Notes: a model not told the origin generated them from the letters alone. Counted from the first letter of the stretch, positions 33,360 through 42,528 are shown. The stretch: 46,353 bases of DNA from Gemmataceae bacterium (GCA_019694755.1 JAIBBI010000026.1:1-46353), one strand, 5' to 3'. Program-made: numbers and translations.

Positions 33360-34769
33360 ATGGACTCGGATAAACAGAAATTCCGGCTCGGCGCAATGGT
33401 GGTCGGCAGCGGCCTGCTGCTTGCGATCATGGCCGTGTTCTTCGGCGGCTCCCCCCGGTTTCTGCAGAACCGCACGCGGTACACGATCCTGTTCGACAAC
33501 GCGCCGGGAGTCGTCCGCGGGACGCCCATCCGCAAGTCCGGCGTCCGCATCGGCGAAGTCGAAGTCGTCGCGCTCGACAACTCCAACGGCAAGGTTCGCG
33601 TCACCATTGCCCTCGACCCCAAGTATTCGTTGCGGGATAACGAAGAGCCTGTGATCGTCCCCGATCTGCTGAGCCGGGATACGACCATCGACTTCGTGCC
33701 GATCGTCCCCCACAAGATCGAGAAGAACAAGAACCAATCCCGCGCTCCCGCGGTGCTTCCGGTATCGCATCTTCAGGGGCCAGAACCGGGGCTTGTGCCC
33801 GCCCCGCCGACGGGGCAGGTACTGCCGCCCGGGTCTGAAATTCGGGGTAGCGCGCCGCCCGATGCCCGGGCCCTGATCGGCCAGGCGGGTGAATTGCTCC
33901 CGTCGGCCCAGATGTCGATCAACCAGATCAGCAAGTCGGTGGCCCGTTTCGAAAAGCTCGCCCCGGTACTTGAAGACACGTTGCGCGAGTATGCGGAACT
34001 CGCCCGCTCGCTGCACGAGGCGGTACCCGAACTCCGGCGGACCAACGACGAGATCCGCGCCGCAGTCAAGAAGACCGGCGACCTCGATCCGGTCGTGCGG
34101 AAGACGCTTGGCGAAATCGAAGACGTGGCCCGGCAATACAAGCGGGTCGGCGAGCGGGTCGATGTATTGCTCCAGACCAACCAGGACGCCATCGACAAGA
34201 CGATCAAGAACTTCGCCAACGTGGCCCAGCGACTCGGCGACCTGCTGAACGAAGAGAATCAGAAGAACTTCGCCGCGTCGCTGAAGAGCATGCAGGGCTT
34301 GTCGCGGAGCCTGGAATCGCTGGCCGGGCAGGCCCAGAAGGAGACGCTGCCGCGCTTTCAGGACACGCTGGCGAAGCTGGATTCGGTGTTGCTGAGTATC
34401 AACCGTTCGGTCGCGCCGTTCGCCGATCGCAGCGACCGGATCGCCAAGAATCTGGACACGTCGATCGAGCAGGTGGCCCGGGTACTCGGCACGTTCTCGG
34501 CATCGTTCGGCACGCCCGGGCAGGCCGAGGGCACTCTGCAGAAGTTCCTCACCGATCCGTCGCTGTTCAACAACCTGAATGACGCATCGCTGATGGTCGC
34601 CCGCATCCTGCCACGGGTGGATCGGATTCTGAAAGACGTCGAAGTGTTTGCCGACAAGATTGCGAGGCACCCCGAGTCGCTCGGCGTGGGCGGTGCGGTC
34701 AAACCGAGCGCGGGGTTGAAGGACCCGCCGGGCGCTCCGATCACGAATTACAAACCGCGGTCGCCTTGA
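33360..34769 (+). CDS. MCE-domain protein with long helical tail (MlaD-like)
   Basis: This 469-residue protein has an N-terminal membrane anchor (~9-28, LGAMVVGSGLLLAIMAVFF) and one MCE domain (~38-118: RYTILFDNAPGVVRGTPIRKSGVRIGEVEVV). A long, mostly helical region of about 260 residues follows (~170-430, with heptad-like AELARSLHEAVPELRRTNDEI, QRLGDLLNEENQK). E. coli MlaD has only a short tail; the extended helices recall actinobacterial Mce and PqiB/LetB-type proteins, in which they form a tunnel or needle across the periplasm. It lies 45 bp after the ATPase gene and is followed by a lipoprotein gene, which may be the outer-membrane contact. Confidence 0.92.
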   Translation: MDSDKQKFRLGAMVVGSGLLLAIMAVFFGGSPRFLQNRTRYTILFDNAPGVVRGTPIRKSGVRIGEVEVVALDNSNGKVRVTIALDPKYSLRDNEEPVIVPDLLSRDTTIDFVPIVPHKIEKNKNQSRAPAVLPVSHLQGPEPGLVPAPPTGQVLPPGSEIRGSAPPDARALIGQAGELLPSAQMSINQISKSVARFEKLAPVLEDTLREYAELARSLHEAVPELRRTNDEIRAAVKKTGDLDPVVRKTLGEIEDVARQYKRVGERVDVLLQTNQDAIDKTIKNFANVAQRLGDLLNEENQKNFAASLKSMQGLSRSLESLAGQAQKETLPRFQDTLAKLDSVLLSINRSVAPFADRSDRIAKNLDTSIEQVARVLGTFSASFGTPGQAEGTLQKFLTDPSLFNNLNDASLMVARILPRVDRILKDVEVFADKIARHPESLGVGGAVKPSAGLKDPPGAPITNYKPRSP

Positions 34770-34812
34770 TGCGCTCTTGACCGGCCAGTTCGCTCACGGT
34801 ATTCACCCGCTC

Positions 34813-35076
34813 ATGAAGTGGGGGAAACTAGCGCACGGGTGTCTTCTCGCGGTCGCACTGGCTGGTTGCCGTGCGCCGGGGCCGAACCTTCGGACACCCG
34901 TCCCTGAGACGTTTGCGATACCGCCGGAAGACGATCCGCGGTACTCGAAGCCACTGGAATACCCGAAGGAACTGCTCAATCGGCCGCCGGTCAAGCCGAC
35001 CTCGCCGCAGGGCATCCAAGGTATGAAGGGCGGAGCGGGCGCGGCTGGCAACGCCATGCCTGGCGCGGCGTTTTAG
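34813..35076 (+). CDS. Small lipoprotein at end of MCE operon
   Basis: This 87-residue protein is taken from ATG 34813; the open frame extends to a TTG at 34777 without a better start. The signal peptide MKWGKLAHGCLLAVALAGC ends in a clear lipobox (ALAGC). The mature part is Pro-rich (PETFAIPPEDDPRYSKPLEYPKELL) with a Gly/Ala-rich end. It lies 43 bp past the MCE gene on the same strand and may be an outer-membrane-anchored partner of the transporter, as some Mce operons encode; this is inference from position only. Confidence 0.65.
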   Translation: MKWGKLAHGCLLAVALAGCRAPGPNLRTPVPETFAIPPEDDPRYSKPLEYPKELLNRPPVKPTSPQGIQGMKGGAGAAGNAMPGAAF

Positions 35077-35081
35077 GAAGT

Positions 35082-35108
35082 AAAAAACCCCGCCGGCATC
35101 GCGGCGGG
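35082..35108 (-). terminator. Rho-independent terminator of yacG unit
   Basis: On the minus strand CCCGCCG-CGATGC-CGGCGGG (35108-35089) plus one further G is followed by TTTTTT (35087-35082), a textbook intrinsic terminator. It stands 53 bp beyond the YacG stop. A second hairpin, CGGTCGG-TACAG-CCGACCG, lies next to that stop at about 35141-35159. Both are also positioned to stop readthrough of the convergent lipoprotein gene. Confidence 0.8.
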
Positions 35109-35160
35109 CAGCCAACGACACCGGCGGGAGTATGGGGAACGGTCGGTACAGCCGACCGGC

Positions 35161-35361
35161 TCAGGAGAAGGGCGGCTCGCCGTCGAGTTCGTCGACCGTT
35201 GCCGCACCGGCATCATCCGCCGGCATTCGATAACGCTCACCCAGCCAGCGACCGAGATCGATCAACCGGCACTTCTCGCTGCAGAACGGGTGCTGGGGCA
35301 GTTCCTGCAGCGAAGCCCCGGAAAACTTCCGGTCACAGATGGGGCAGCGTCCGGTTATCAT
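35161..35361 (-). CDS. yacG: YacG/DUF329 zinc-binding protein (DNA gyrase inhibitor family)
   Basis: This 66-residue protein has the YacG treble-clef zinc site: CPICDRKF (Cys6, Cys9) and FCSEKCRLIDLGRWLGE with the second Cys pair about 18 residues later. The acidic C-terminus (DDAGAATVDELDGEPPFS) is usual. E. coli YacG binds GyrB and inhibits gyrase; the same role here is assumed from family only. It follows the FmdB-family gene by 52 bp and is closed by a strong terminator. Confidence 0.88.
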   Translation of the reverse strand: MITGRCPICDRKFSGASLQELPQHPFCSEKCRLIDLGRWLGERYRMPADDAGAATVDELDGEPPFS

Positions 35362-35413
35362 CGTCTCCCCGTTCCGCCGCCTTCGGCCTAACTTCCCGAA
35401 ATCCTCGATAACA

Positions 35414-35743
35414 TCAGTCTTTCTTCGCAGCAGCCTTCGGCTTCTCCACCTTTGCGGGTTTTGCGGCCGGTTCGCTCGCAGTCTCGGACTTGGTCTCAGC
35501 CGGCGAGTCCGACTTCTTCGTTGCCTCGGAGTCGGCTTTGGCCCCGCTCTTATAGGAGTCGCTGCGGTAGTCGGTTTCGTAAAAACCTGATCCCTTGAAC
35601 AGTACGGCCGCGCCAGTGCCGAACAGCCTGCGGAGCTTCTTCTTCTTGCAACTCGGGCATTTCGTCAGCGGTTCGTCGGAAAACGACTGCATCTCGTCAA
35701 AACGGTGCTCGCAAGCATCACAGACGTATTCGTAGGTCGGCAT
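35414..35743 (-). CDS. FmdB-family zinc-ribbon protein
   Basis: This 109-residue protein is taken from ATG 35743 (MPTYEYVCDACEHRFDEMQ), the standard FmdB-family start; seven further codons upstream to 35764 are not family-like. The zinc ribbon has CxxC pairs at CDAC and CPSC, followed by LRRLFGTGAAVLFKGSGFYETDYRS. The C-terminal 50 residues are a Lys/Ala/Glu/Pro-rich, probably disordered tail. Members are small putative regulators; no target is known. Confidence 0.88.
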   Translation of the reverse strand: MPTYEYVCDACEHRFDEMQSFSDEPLTKCPSCKKKKLRRLFGTGAAVLFKGSGFYETDYRSDSYKSGAKADSEATKKSDSPAETKSETASEPAAKPAKVEKPKAAAKKD

Positions 35744-35803
35744 TCTTGGCAGTCTCCCCATCAATTTCAGCTAGCATAGCAAACCGCGTGCCGAAGGAAT
35801 CGA

Positions 35804-38710
35804 CTACCTCAATGTCATCAGATAGCTGAGCAGGCGGGCGAATTCCTCGTCGTTCATCACCTCGCCGACGTTTGCGGGCATGGCCGAGAGTAAGGACGTT
35901 GTCCGCCGCTCGATCCGTTCGCGGGCCACCGTTGTCTCCTTGCCGAGCGAGTCGGTAATGGTCACGGTCGCGCCCTCGTCGCGGATGACGAGCCCCGTCA
36001 GCGACCGGCCGTCGTCGAGTTGCATCGTGGTCTGTCGGAAGCTCGGGTCGACGTTGCGGTTCGGGTCGAGCACATCTTCCAGCAGGCGGTCTGAACCGCG
36101 GACTCCGATGCCGTCGAGGTGCGGGCCCACTTTTGCCCCCTGACCGCCGACCTGATGGCAGATGGCACAGTGCTTGGTGAAGAGTTCCTTCCCGGCCGCT
36201 GGGTCGGGCTTGGCCTTCGCGAATGCGGCCCGCCGGCGGTTGATCAGATTTTCGGTGAGTTGATCAGCCGGTGGCAGCGCGGCGGTCAGTTTGGAGACCC
36301 GGTCCTTGAGCCCGATCGATTCCAGCCTGGCCCGCACGGCCCGGTCGATGAGCAACTGCGGAGACGCCTTGCCCTGCTCCACGAGATCGCACAACTGATC
36401 CGCGCCCGGCTTCCCGCCCGCGAGGCCAAGTGCAATCGCTACGGCAACCGGTTTTGGCGCGGTGGGCAGCGCGGAGAGCATTGCGGTCCGTGATTCAGGG
36501 CGGTTCAACTGGCCCAATGTCCGTGAGGCAGATTCGCGGATTGCAATCGATTCGGACGCGTCACTGAGCAGGCGTGCCAGCGCGGAGACGTTTCGGGCAG
36601 TTAGTCGTTCCATGGCCGCACACCTTACGCTATCGTTTCGCGAACGGTCTTCGGCCAGGCTCAGCACCATGGCGTCCACACTCGGTGAACGCATCAGGCC
36701 CACCAGTACCAATCCACGCTGCACGCCGGGCAGGTCCGGCGACTTCATTGCCCGGGCTACGACGGATTCGCACCATGAGGCGGCTTCCGGCACTAACTCC
36801 TGATTCCCCGCCCGACTTCCTTCCAACAAACCTCCGGCCAAAGCGCATTGGCGACTCAGGTCCCGATCCCCGATGGCTCGCATCCGTGCGAGCAGGTCCG
36901 ACTGCTGCATCGTTTCCGATCCGCAGAATTGGGCGAGAATCGAGACATGCTCGGCAGTCAATTCCGCACCGGGGACATCGCGAAGCCAAGCCACAATCCA
37001 CTGTGCCCCTCGAATACTCCTTGCGGACCGAGCGGCATCGGCAATGACCGGCCAGAGGGATTGGTTCCCCAACATGGGTGATGGTTCCTGCACCTTTAGC
37101 GATTCCTTAAGCGCCATCCGGGCCGCGTAGACCACGAAAGGGTCGCTGGCATCATTGATGACCCGATCCGCAGCTACATCAATGCCTCGTACGTTCCCGC
37201 ATTGCACTCCGAGCGCTTCCAACGCCATTCGCCGGACTGTCGCGTGTTCGTGGACGCAGAATCTAGCGAGCGGAACGATGTCCACGGCCGACCAACGCGG
37301 TGACTCCATTGCGGCTCGGAGCCTGTGAACCGCGACGACCGGCGACTGTGTTTCGACCAAGTCCGGCTTCTGCGGGCCCGACCTACGGAACACCAACCAG
37401 TTGTTTGCGATTTCCAGATGCTCGTCGCGGTTAATCTCCGGCATGTCCGGTGTCAGACCGCGGTCCGCGAGTTCGTTGATGGCCGTCAGTCTCACGGCAA
37501 TGTTGTTCGAGCTCAGATCAGCGGACAACGATTTGAAGGTCGACTTCCGCCTGTCCGGCACGGCCGCCAGCGGCACGTCCTTGCGCACGATCCGCCAGAT
37601 TCGGCCGCTCGTTCTGTCCCGGCCCGGGTGGTCGAGCGGGACTTCGTAGTGCCCGATGATCCGGTTGTAGAAGTCGGCCACATACAGCGCGCCGTCCGGC
37701 CCCAGCTTGATGTCGACGGGCCGAAACCACGGGTCTTTTGAGGTCAGCAGGTCGCTCGCCTGTTTTGCCGTCGGAGTCGCGCCCTCCCAACTCACTGTGA
37801 ACATGTTGATGCAGTTGTTGACCACGTCGCCCAGGTAGAACCGCTCCTGATACTCCTTCGGGAAATGGTCCGCTTCGTACCAGGCCAGCCCGCAAAGGGC
37901 CGTCGAGCCGCGGTACTCATGCACCATCGGCGGGCCGAACCCCAGCCCGTCGTGCGGCTTGGCAAAGCTCTCGTAGACCGCGCCGCGCATGACGAGCGTG
38001 ATCGGACGCGAATGACAGCAGGCAGTGAAAAGGTTGCCCCACTTGTCCATGCAACTGCCGAACGGATTGACCTGCCCCCGGGCATACAGTTCCACCCGGG
38101 TGCCGTCGGGCCGGAAGCGAAAGACGTTTCCGGAGTTCATGCGGATCTCGTGGCCATCGGTCCCGCGGACCACCGAGTCGTTGGCGTATCCGTGATTGGC
38201 ATAGATCCAGCCATCGAAGCCGCGGAACAAGCTGTTGACCATGCCGTGCGTGTCGCGGTGGCCGAACCCGGAGTACAGGACCTCGCGCTTGTCGCACTTA
38301 CCGTCGCTGTCGGTGTCGCGGAGCATCCACAAGTTCGGGATCGAGTAGACGATGGCCCCGTCCTGATACGGCAGGATGCCGATGGGGATGTTGAGCCCCT
38401 CGGCAAATGTCTCGACTTTGCGTGCCCGACCGTCCGGCCCGAAGTCGGAGAGGATGCGGACGGTGTCTTTTCCCTTCCCGTCCGGTGCGGGGAAAGGATA
38501 GTCGGTTGTGCAGGTGACCCAGAGACGGCCACGGGCGTCAAAGGCCAGGTTGATCGGTTTGGTGATCTCGGGCTCGGCCGCGACTAATTGCACCTCGAAG
38601 CCGTCCGGCACTGTAAAGCCCGCCCGCTCGGCCGCAGGCGACTGATGCGGTGCTTCCGAGACGTGCGGCTGCGCGACCGCGAGTGCGCCGAGGAGTAGGA
38701 CTGCGTTCAC
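35804..38710 (-). CDS. PVC-type haem-binding dehydrogenase with HEAT repeats and C-terminal cytochrome c
   Basis: This 968-residue exported protein starts at GTG 38710 with CGGAGG about 9 bp upstream; the signal peptide is short (MNAVLLLGALAVAQP). An N-terminal six-bladed propeller of the glucose/sorbosone-dehydrogenase type spans ~30-400 (FEVQLVAAEPEITKPINLAFDARGRLWV, LGPDGALYVADFYNRIIGHYEVP). HEAT-like repeats fill ~430-790. The C-terminal cytochrome c domain has CAICH, GPHLDGIG and a distal Met region (LSAMPANVGEVMNDEE). This planctomycete membrane-bound dehydrogenase family probably oxidises sugars in the periplasm and passes electrons to the haem; substrate unknown. Confidence 0.93.
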   Translation of the reverse strand: MNAVLLLGALAVAQPHVSEAPHQSPAAERAGFTVPDGFEVQLVAAEPEITKPINLAFDARGRLWVTCTTDYPFPAPDGKGKDTVRILSDFGPDGRARKVETFAEGLNIPIGILPYQDGAIVYSIPNLWMLRDTDSDGKCDKREVLYSGFGHRDTHGMVNSLFRGFDGWIYANHGYANDSVVRGTDGHEIRMNSGNVFRFRPDGTRVELYARGQVNPFGSCMDKWGNLFTACCHSRPITLVMRGAVYESFAKPHDGLGFGPPMVHEYRGSTALCGLAWYEADHFPKEYQERFYLGDVVNNCINMFTVSWEGATPTAKQASDLLTSKDPWFRPVDIKLGPDGALYVADFYNRIIGHYEVPLDHPGRDRTSGRIWRIVRKDVPLAAVPDRRKSTFKSLSADLSSNNIAVRLTAINELADRGLTPDMPEINRDEHLEIANNWLVFRRSGPQKPDLVETQSPVVAVHRLRAAMESPRWSAVDIVPLARFCVHEHATVRRMALEALGVQCGNVRGIDVAADRVINDASDPFVVYAARMALKESLKVQEPSPMLGNQSLWPVIADAARSARSIRGAQWIVAWLRDVPGAELTAEHVSILAQFCGSETMQQSDLLARMRAIGDRDLSRQCALAGGLLEGSRAGNQELVPEAASWCESVVARAMKSPDLPGVQRGLVLVGLMRSPSVDAMVLSLAEDRSRNDSVRCAAMERLTARNVSALARLLSDASESIAIRESASRTLGQLNRPESRTAMLSALPTAPKPVAVAIALGLAGGKPGADQLCDLVEQGKASPQLLIDRAVRARLESIGLKDRVSKLTAALPPADQLTENLINRRRAAFAKAKPDPAAGKELFTKHCAICHQVGGQGAKVGPHLDGIGVRGSDRLLEDVLDPNRNVDPSFRQTTMQLDDGRSLTGLVIRDEGATVTITDSLGKETTVARERIERRTTSLLSAMPANVGEVMNDEEFARLLSYLMTLR

Positions 38711-38835
38711 GGGCCGGCCTCCGGGTTGGGATCATCCTAAATGCCGGGTCCGCGGGCCGACAGGGCCGGCCCGTTGTCCAACGGCGTGGTCGGCCCGATA
38801 ATGCACTTGCACCGGCCCGCGGAGCGGACTCTTTC

Positions 38836-40629
38836 ATGGCGATCGCTTTCAACTGTCCGAACTGCAACACGGCCTACAAGGTCAAGGACGATCTCGCAGG
38901 CAAGAAGGCGGCCTGCAAGAAGTGCAAGCACGTGATGCTGGTCCCCGCCGCCCAACCCGCCGCGGCTCACGTCGATTCGCACGCTCTCGAAGCGCTGGCG
39001 ACGGCGGCCCTCGGCGACGAGACGGCTACGACCGAAGCACAGGTGGCTGAGGCGGCAATCAAGTATGAATGCGAATTCTGCTTCGAGACCGTCGAATTCT
39101 CCGCGGACAAGGCCGGCAAGAAGTCACCCTGCCCGTCGTGCCGGCGGATCGTCACGGTGCCGGTGCCGAAGACCAACCAGCCGAAGAAAGACTGGCGGGC
39201 GGTCGACCACAACCTGACGATGGCCCTCAAGAATGCCGAGGCCGCGCCGCAGGACGCCTGGGGCAATCAGCAGAAGAGTATCGTGAGCCGGGAGGCACTG
39301 GTCGAGGCGGCGGTGGTCGAAGACCGCAGCAAGGCGGGCCTGCGCGACTGGTCGAAAATCTTCATGTGGTCCGGGCTGGGCGTCGCGGCACTCGTCGCGA
39401 TCGGGTTCTGGTGGTCGCGCGGGAAAGCGGCCGACGACCGACGGATGGGTCTGATGGTCGACGCGATCGCGGCGGCCGGCCCCAAGGCGGCGACGGCGTT
39501 ACCACCGGGTTGGGCCGCGGCGATCCAATCGGCAGCAGGAGAGTTCTACCTCGGCGAATCGGATCTCAAGAACGCGACCAAACATCTGCAACTGGCCCGT
39601 GCCGCCGCGCGACAGGTCGAGTCGCCCGGCGACCGGGCAGCCCTGCTCCGCAACGTGGCTTCCCGCCAGACCGGCCTGATCGGCGACGCGAACAAAATCG
39701 TCGAGAAGAAGGCGCTCGACTGGGAGGAGGCGCATCGCGAACTCCGACAGACGCTCCAAGCGTTTCGGGAGTTGCCGCGGGAAGAAGGTTGGCTGGTGCT
39801 CGAAGAACTCGGTCGGAAGCTGGGGCCGGCCGGGCCGGACAAGCCGATCCTGATGCTGGTCGGTGGCGAAGCGCTGCCGCCCGACTCGGATCGGGCGGAC
39901 GCGATGGCCTGCGTCGGCCTCGCCAACCCGGAAGTGTCGGAGAAGTTCCTGGAAGAGGCGAAACGGGTTTACGGCGCTGTCGGGGAAGGTGTGCCGGCCC
40001 CGCGCTACGCCGCCCTGTTGATCTCGAAGAAACAACTGCCGGCCGCCCGCAAAGTAATTCCCGAGCCGACCGGGGCGGAGCCGAACCTGAACCAGCGACT
40101 CGCCTATGCCGAGGGCTACGCCCGAACCGGCGACGCCAACGACCTGACCGCGGCCAAAAAGGTCGCGAATGCCGAGGGACCAGTCGAGCACAAAGTCGCC
40201 GCTTGGTGCATGCTCGCCGACGGGTGCGGGCAGCCGGCCGAACTCGAGGCGGCCGTAAAGTATGTCTGTGAACAAGGGCAGAAGTTCACGCTGCCATCAT
40301 GGCCGATCATTCGACTCGGCGAAGCCTGCAAGCGGGCCAATCGAGGCGACCTCGTCCGGCAACTGGCCGACGGGATGAAGCAGGCCAACATCAAGCCGTG
40401 GATTGAACTCGATGCACTGCGGACGGCCGGCACCGTCGACGCGGCGATGGTGGATAAGGTCGGCGACAAGTCCGCAGCACAGGCCTTTGCCTGGGAACTG
40501 TTCGCCCGCAGCGCGACTCGCGCGACCGGGGGCGATCCGCGGGCGATGGTGGCCGGGTGGTCCACAGCCGCGGCCCGGCCGCTGGGCCTGGCCGGGGCGG
40601 CGCTCGGGCTTCAAGATCGCGGTCGGTAG
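38836..40629 (+). CDS. Membrane protein with two N-terminal zinc ribbons and helical repeat domain
   Basis: This 597-residue protein starts at ATG 38836 behind GGAG; the frame is open upstream to 38650 but overlaps the divergent dehydrogenase promoter. Zinc ribbon 1 has Cys7, Cys10, Cys27 and Cys30 (CPNCNTAYKVKDDLAGKK, CKKC). Zinc ribbon 2 lies at ~77-102 (CEFCFETVEFS, CPSC). A single membrane helix (~176-194, FMWSGLGVAALVAIGFWW) leads to a ~390-residue TPR-like helical region (LAYAEGYARTGDANDLTAAKKVA). The MJ0042-like ribbons and TM-plus-TPR layout recur in planctomycetes without known function. It lies 20 bp before the GAF-PP2C gene, suggesting a shared role. Confidence 0.8.
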   Translation: MAIAFNCPNCNTAYKVKDDLAGKKAACKKCKHVMLVPAAQPAAAHVDSHALEALATAALGDETATTEAQVAEAAIKYECEFCFETVEFSADKAGKKSPCPSCRRIVTVPVPKTNQPKKDWRAVDHNLTMALKNAEAAPQDAWGNQQKSIVSREALVEAAVVEDRSKAGLRDWSKIFMWSGLGVAALVAIGFWWSRGKAADDRRMGLMVDAIAAAGPKAATALPPGWAAAIQSAAGEFYLGESDLKNATKHLQLARAAARQVESPGDRAALLRNVASRQTGLIGDANKIVEKKALDWEEAHRELRQTLQAFRELPREEGWLVLEELGRKLGPAGPDKPILMLVGGEALPPDSDRADAMACVGLANPEVSEKFLEEAKRVYGAVGEGVPAPRYAALLISKKQLPAARKVIPEPTGAEPNLNQRLAYAEGYARTGDANDLTAAKKVANAEGPVEHKVAAWCMLADGCGQPAELEAAVKYVCEQGQKFTLPSWPIIRLGEACKRANRGDLVRQLADGMKQANIKPWIELDALRTAGTVDAAMVDKVGDKSAAQAFAWELFARSATRATGGDPRAMVAGWSTAAARPLGLAGAALGLQDRGR

Positions 40630-40649
40630 TCCGTTTCAAGGGAGAACCC

Positions 40650-41957
40650 ATGTCTGCCGACCCGGCCCCTGCCCGCCTGTTTGCTCCCAAAGCCGACGAT
40701 TGGCGAGACCGCCTGAGCGCGATCGTCGACACGATGCGCGAGCTTAGCCGGCAGACTGATCCGCTGGCCATGAGCAAGGCGTACGCCGAGCGCATCCGCC
40801 GGATCTTCCCCACCGACCGGTTCCTGGCACTCAGCCGGCGCGATCTCGATTCACCGCGCGTGCGCGTGACGCGGTGCAGCGATTGGACGGAAGAGATCAA
40901 TCCGTGGAAGGAGCGGGACCGCCTGCCGGTCTACGACTCGGGGCTGCTCTCCGACCTGATCTACTCCGACGAACCGCAAATCATCGACGAACTGAAGTGG
41001 GCGACCGACGATCCGACCGCGCAGTACTTCACCGGCATGGGTTCCCTGATCGCGATCCCGCATTACGACCACGGCGTTGCGCTCAACATGGTCATCCTCA
41101 TGCGGCAGCAGAACCGCGGTTTTCCGCACGAAGAGCTGCCCGAACAAGTGTGGATCAACAATTTGTATGGCCGGGCCACGCTGAGTCTCGTGAAAGCGGA
41201 AGAGGCACGCTCGGCTTACGACACGGTCGACCGCGAACTGATTACGGTCGCTGACATGCAGCGATCGCTCCTGCCCAGGAAGTTGCCGACGATCCCGACG
41301 CTCGGCATCGCGGCTCACTACCAGACCTCACGCCGCGCGGGCGGCGACTATTACGACTTCTTCCCGCTCCCGAACGGACAATGGGGTATCCTGATCGCGG
41401 ACGTGAGCGGGCACGGTACCCCGGCCGCGGTGATCATGGCTGTGACCCACGCCATCGCTCACACGTATGCCGGGCCCGCGACGCCGCCGGGTGAACTGCT
41501 GGCGCACATCAACCGGGTGCTCTCGGCCAAGTACACGGCTCGCAGCGGGACTTTCGTGACAGCGTTTTATGGCATCTATGACCCGGCTACGAAAACCATC
41601 ACATACTCGAGTGCGGGTCACCCGCCGCCGCGACTGAAACGGTGTCAGGACGGGTCGCTGGGGTTGCTCGATGCCGTGCAGCGGTTGCCGCTAGGCGTGT
41701 ACGACGACGAGTCCTATCCCGAGGCGACGGCCCAACTCATCGCGGGTGATCAGCTCATCTTCTATACCGACGGAATCACGGAGGCGCATAATTCCCGGGG
41801 CGAGATGTTCGGACTCGATCAGCTTGACAGAGTGCTGGAGAATTGCGGCGTCGGAGCGGCCGACATCCTCAAGGAAGTGTTGGCGGCAGTCGACCGGTTT
41901 ACCGAAGGCAAGCCGGCCGACGACGACAGGACGGTACTTGTCGCGAAAGTGAAATAG
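40650..41957 (+). CDS. GAF-PP2C (RsbU/SpoIIE-type) serine phosphatase
   Basis: This 435-residue cytoplasmic protein starts at ATG 40650 with GGGAG 5-6 bp upstream. A GAF-like sensor (~20-180) has FPTDRFLALSRRDL and FTGMGSLIAIPHYDHGVALNMVIL. A short coiled coil (~185-205) with DMQRSLLPRKLP introduces the PPM phosphatase. Its metal motifs are GGDYYDFFPL, DVSGHGTPAAVIM, FYTDGITEA and DDDRT, all kept. Such enzymes dephosphorylate STAS-domain regulators in partner switching. No STAS or anti-sigma gene is nearby. It is the second PP2C in the window; the other is the output of the Wsp-like operon. Confidence 0.93.
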   Translation: MSADPAPARLFAPKADDWRDRLSAIVDTMRELSRQTDPLAMSKAYAERIRRIFPTDRFLALSRRDLDSPRVRVTRCSDWTEEINPWKERDRLPVYDSGLLSDLIYSDEPQIIDELKWATDDPTAQYFTGMGSLIAIPHYDHGVALNMVILMRQQNRGFPHEELPEQVWINNLYGRATLSLVKAEEARSAYDTVDRELITVADMQRSLLPRKLPTIPTLGIAAHYQTSRRAGGDYYDFFPLPNGQWGILIADVSGHGTPAAVIMAVTHAIAHTYAGPATPPGELLAHINRVLSAKYTARSGTFVTAFYGIYDPATKTITYSSAGHPPPRLKRCQDGSLGLLDAVQRLPLGVYDDESYPEATAQLIAGDQLIFYTDGITEAHNSRGEMFGLDQLDRVLENCGVGAADILKEVLAAVDRFTEGKPADDDRTVLVAKVK

Positions 41958-41980
41958 GGCGGGCCGACCCGACCCGCCCT
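41956..41980. terminator. Bidirectional terminator hairpin between convergent genes
   Basis: AGGGCGGG (41956-41963) pairs with CCCGCCCT (41973-41980) around a 9-base loop. It begins at the last bases of the phosphatase stop codon and ends 14 bp before the VOC-gene stop, so it can serve both convergent genes. There is no T-tract. Confidence 0.55.
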
Positions 41981-41994
41981 GACGTCGCGGTGAA

Positions 41995-42528
41995 TCAGAT
42001 CCCCCGGGTCGATTCCATCAAGGCCCGGACGTTGTCCTTGCAGAAGCCGAACGCTTCCCGCTCGATGAACTCGAAGATCACGCCGACCAGATCGCTAGGC
42101 TTGGTAAAGACTTGCGTTAGCCCCTCACAGTGCAATGGCTCGTCGGTGCTGAATTCCGCCCATCCCTTAGCTTTCCACTCCGCCATCGTGTCCTTGACCG
42201 AGTCGACCTGGATTGCGATGTGGTGGATTCCCGGGCCCCGCTTTTTTACCCACTCGTAGACCACGCTGCCGGGCGTGCCTTCCGAGACGAAGATCTCGGG
42301 CGGCATGTGGTATTCCTGCTCGATGTTCGGCACCATGTGCGTCCACGGCACGGGCCGGTCCAGCTTTTCCGGCGGTTCCAGAGCCGTGCATTCAGCGCAA
42401 TCCGTCTTCTCGTCGTTGAAGTAGATCGTGAAATCCTGCTGCGGCTTATAGCCGAGGGCTTCACAGAAGAACTTCACGGCTTTCGCCCGGTCGGGCACTC
42501 GAAACGCGATATGGTCGATGCGAGCCAT
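41995..42528 (-). CDS. VOC-family (glyoxalase/dioxygenase fold) protein
   Basis: This 177-residue protein is taken from ATG 42528 (MARIDHIAFRVPDRAKAVKFF). Two beta-alpha-beta modules show likely metal ligands His6 (IDHIAFRV), a second His in GIHHIAIQVDSV, and Glu in GVIFEFIE. This is the VOC pattern of methylmalonyl-CoA epimerase, glyoxalase I and HPPD-like enzymes. The middle carries CAECTALEPPEKLDRPVPW, unlike the epimerase I know, so the substrate is open. The gene is divergent from the methyltransferase gene. Confidence 0.82.
   Translation of the reverse strand: MARIDHIAFRVPDRAKAVKFFCEALGYKPQQDFTIYFNDEKTDCAECTALEPPEKLDRPVPWTHMVPNIEQEYHMPPEIFVSEGTPGSVVYEWVKKRGPGIHHIAIQVDSVKDTMAEWKAKGWAEFSTDEPLHCEGLTQVFTKPSDLVGVIFEFIEREAFGFCKDNVRALMESTRGI

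Noticed and set aside
39069-40271. 400-codon plus-strand frame inside the zinc-ribbon protein gene
   Set aside because: Arg/Gly-rich frame-shifted product of the real gene in the same direction.
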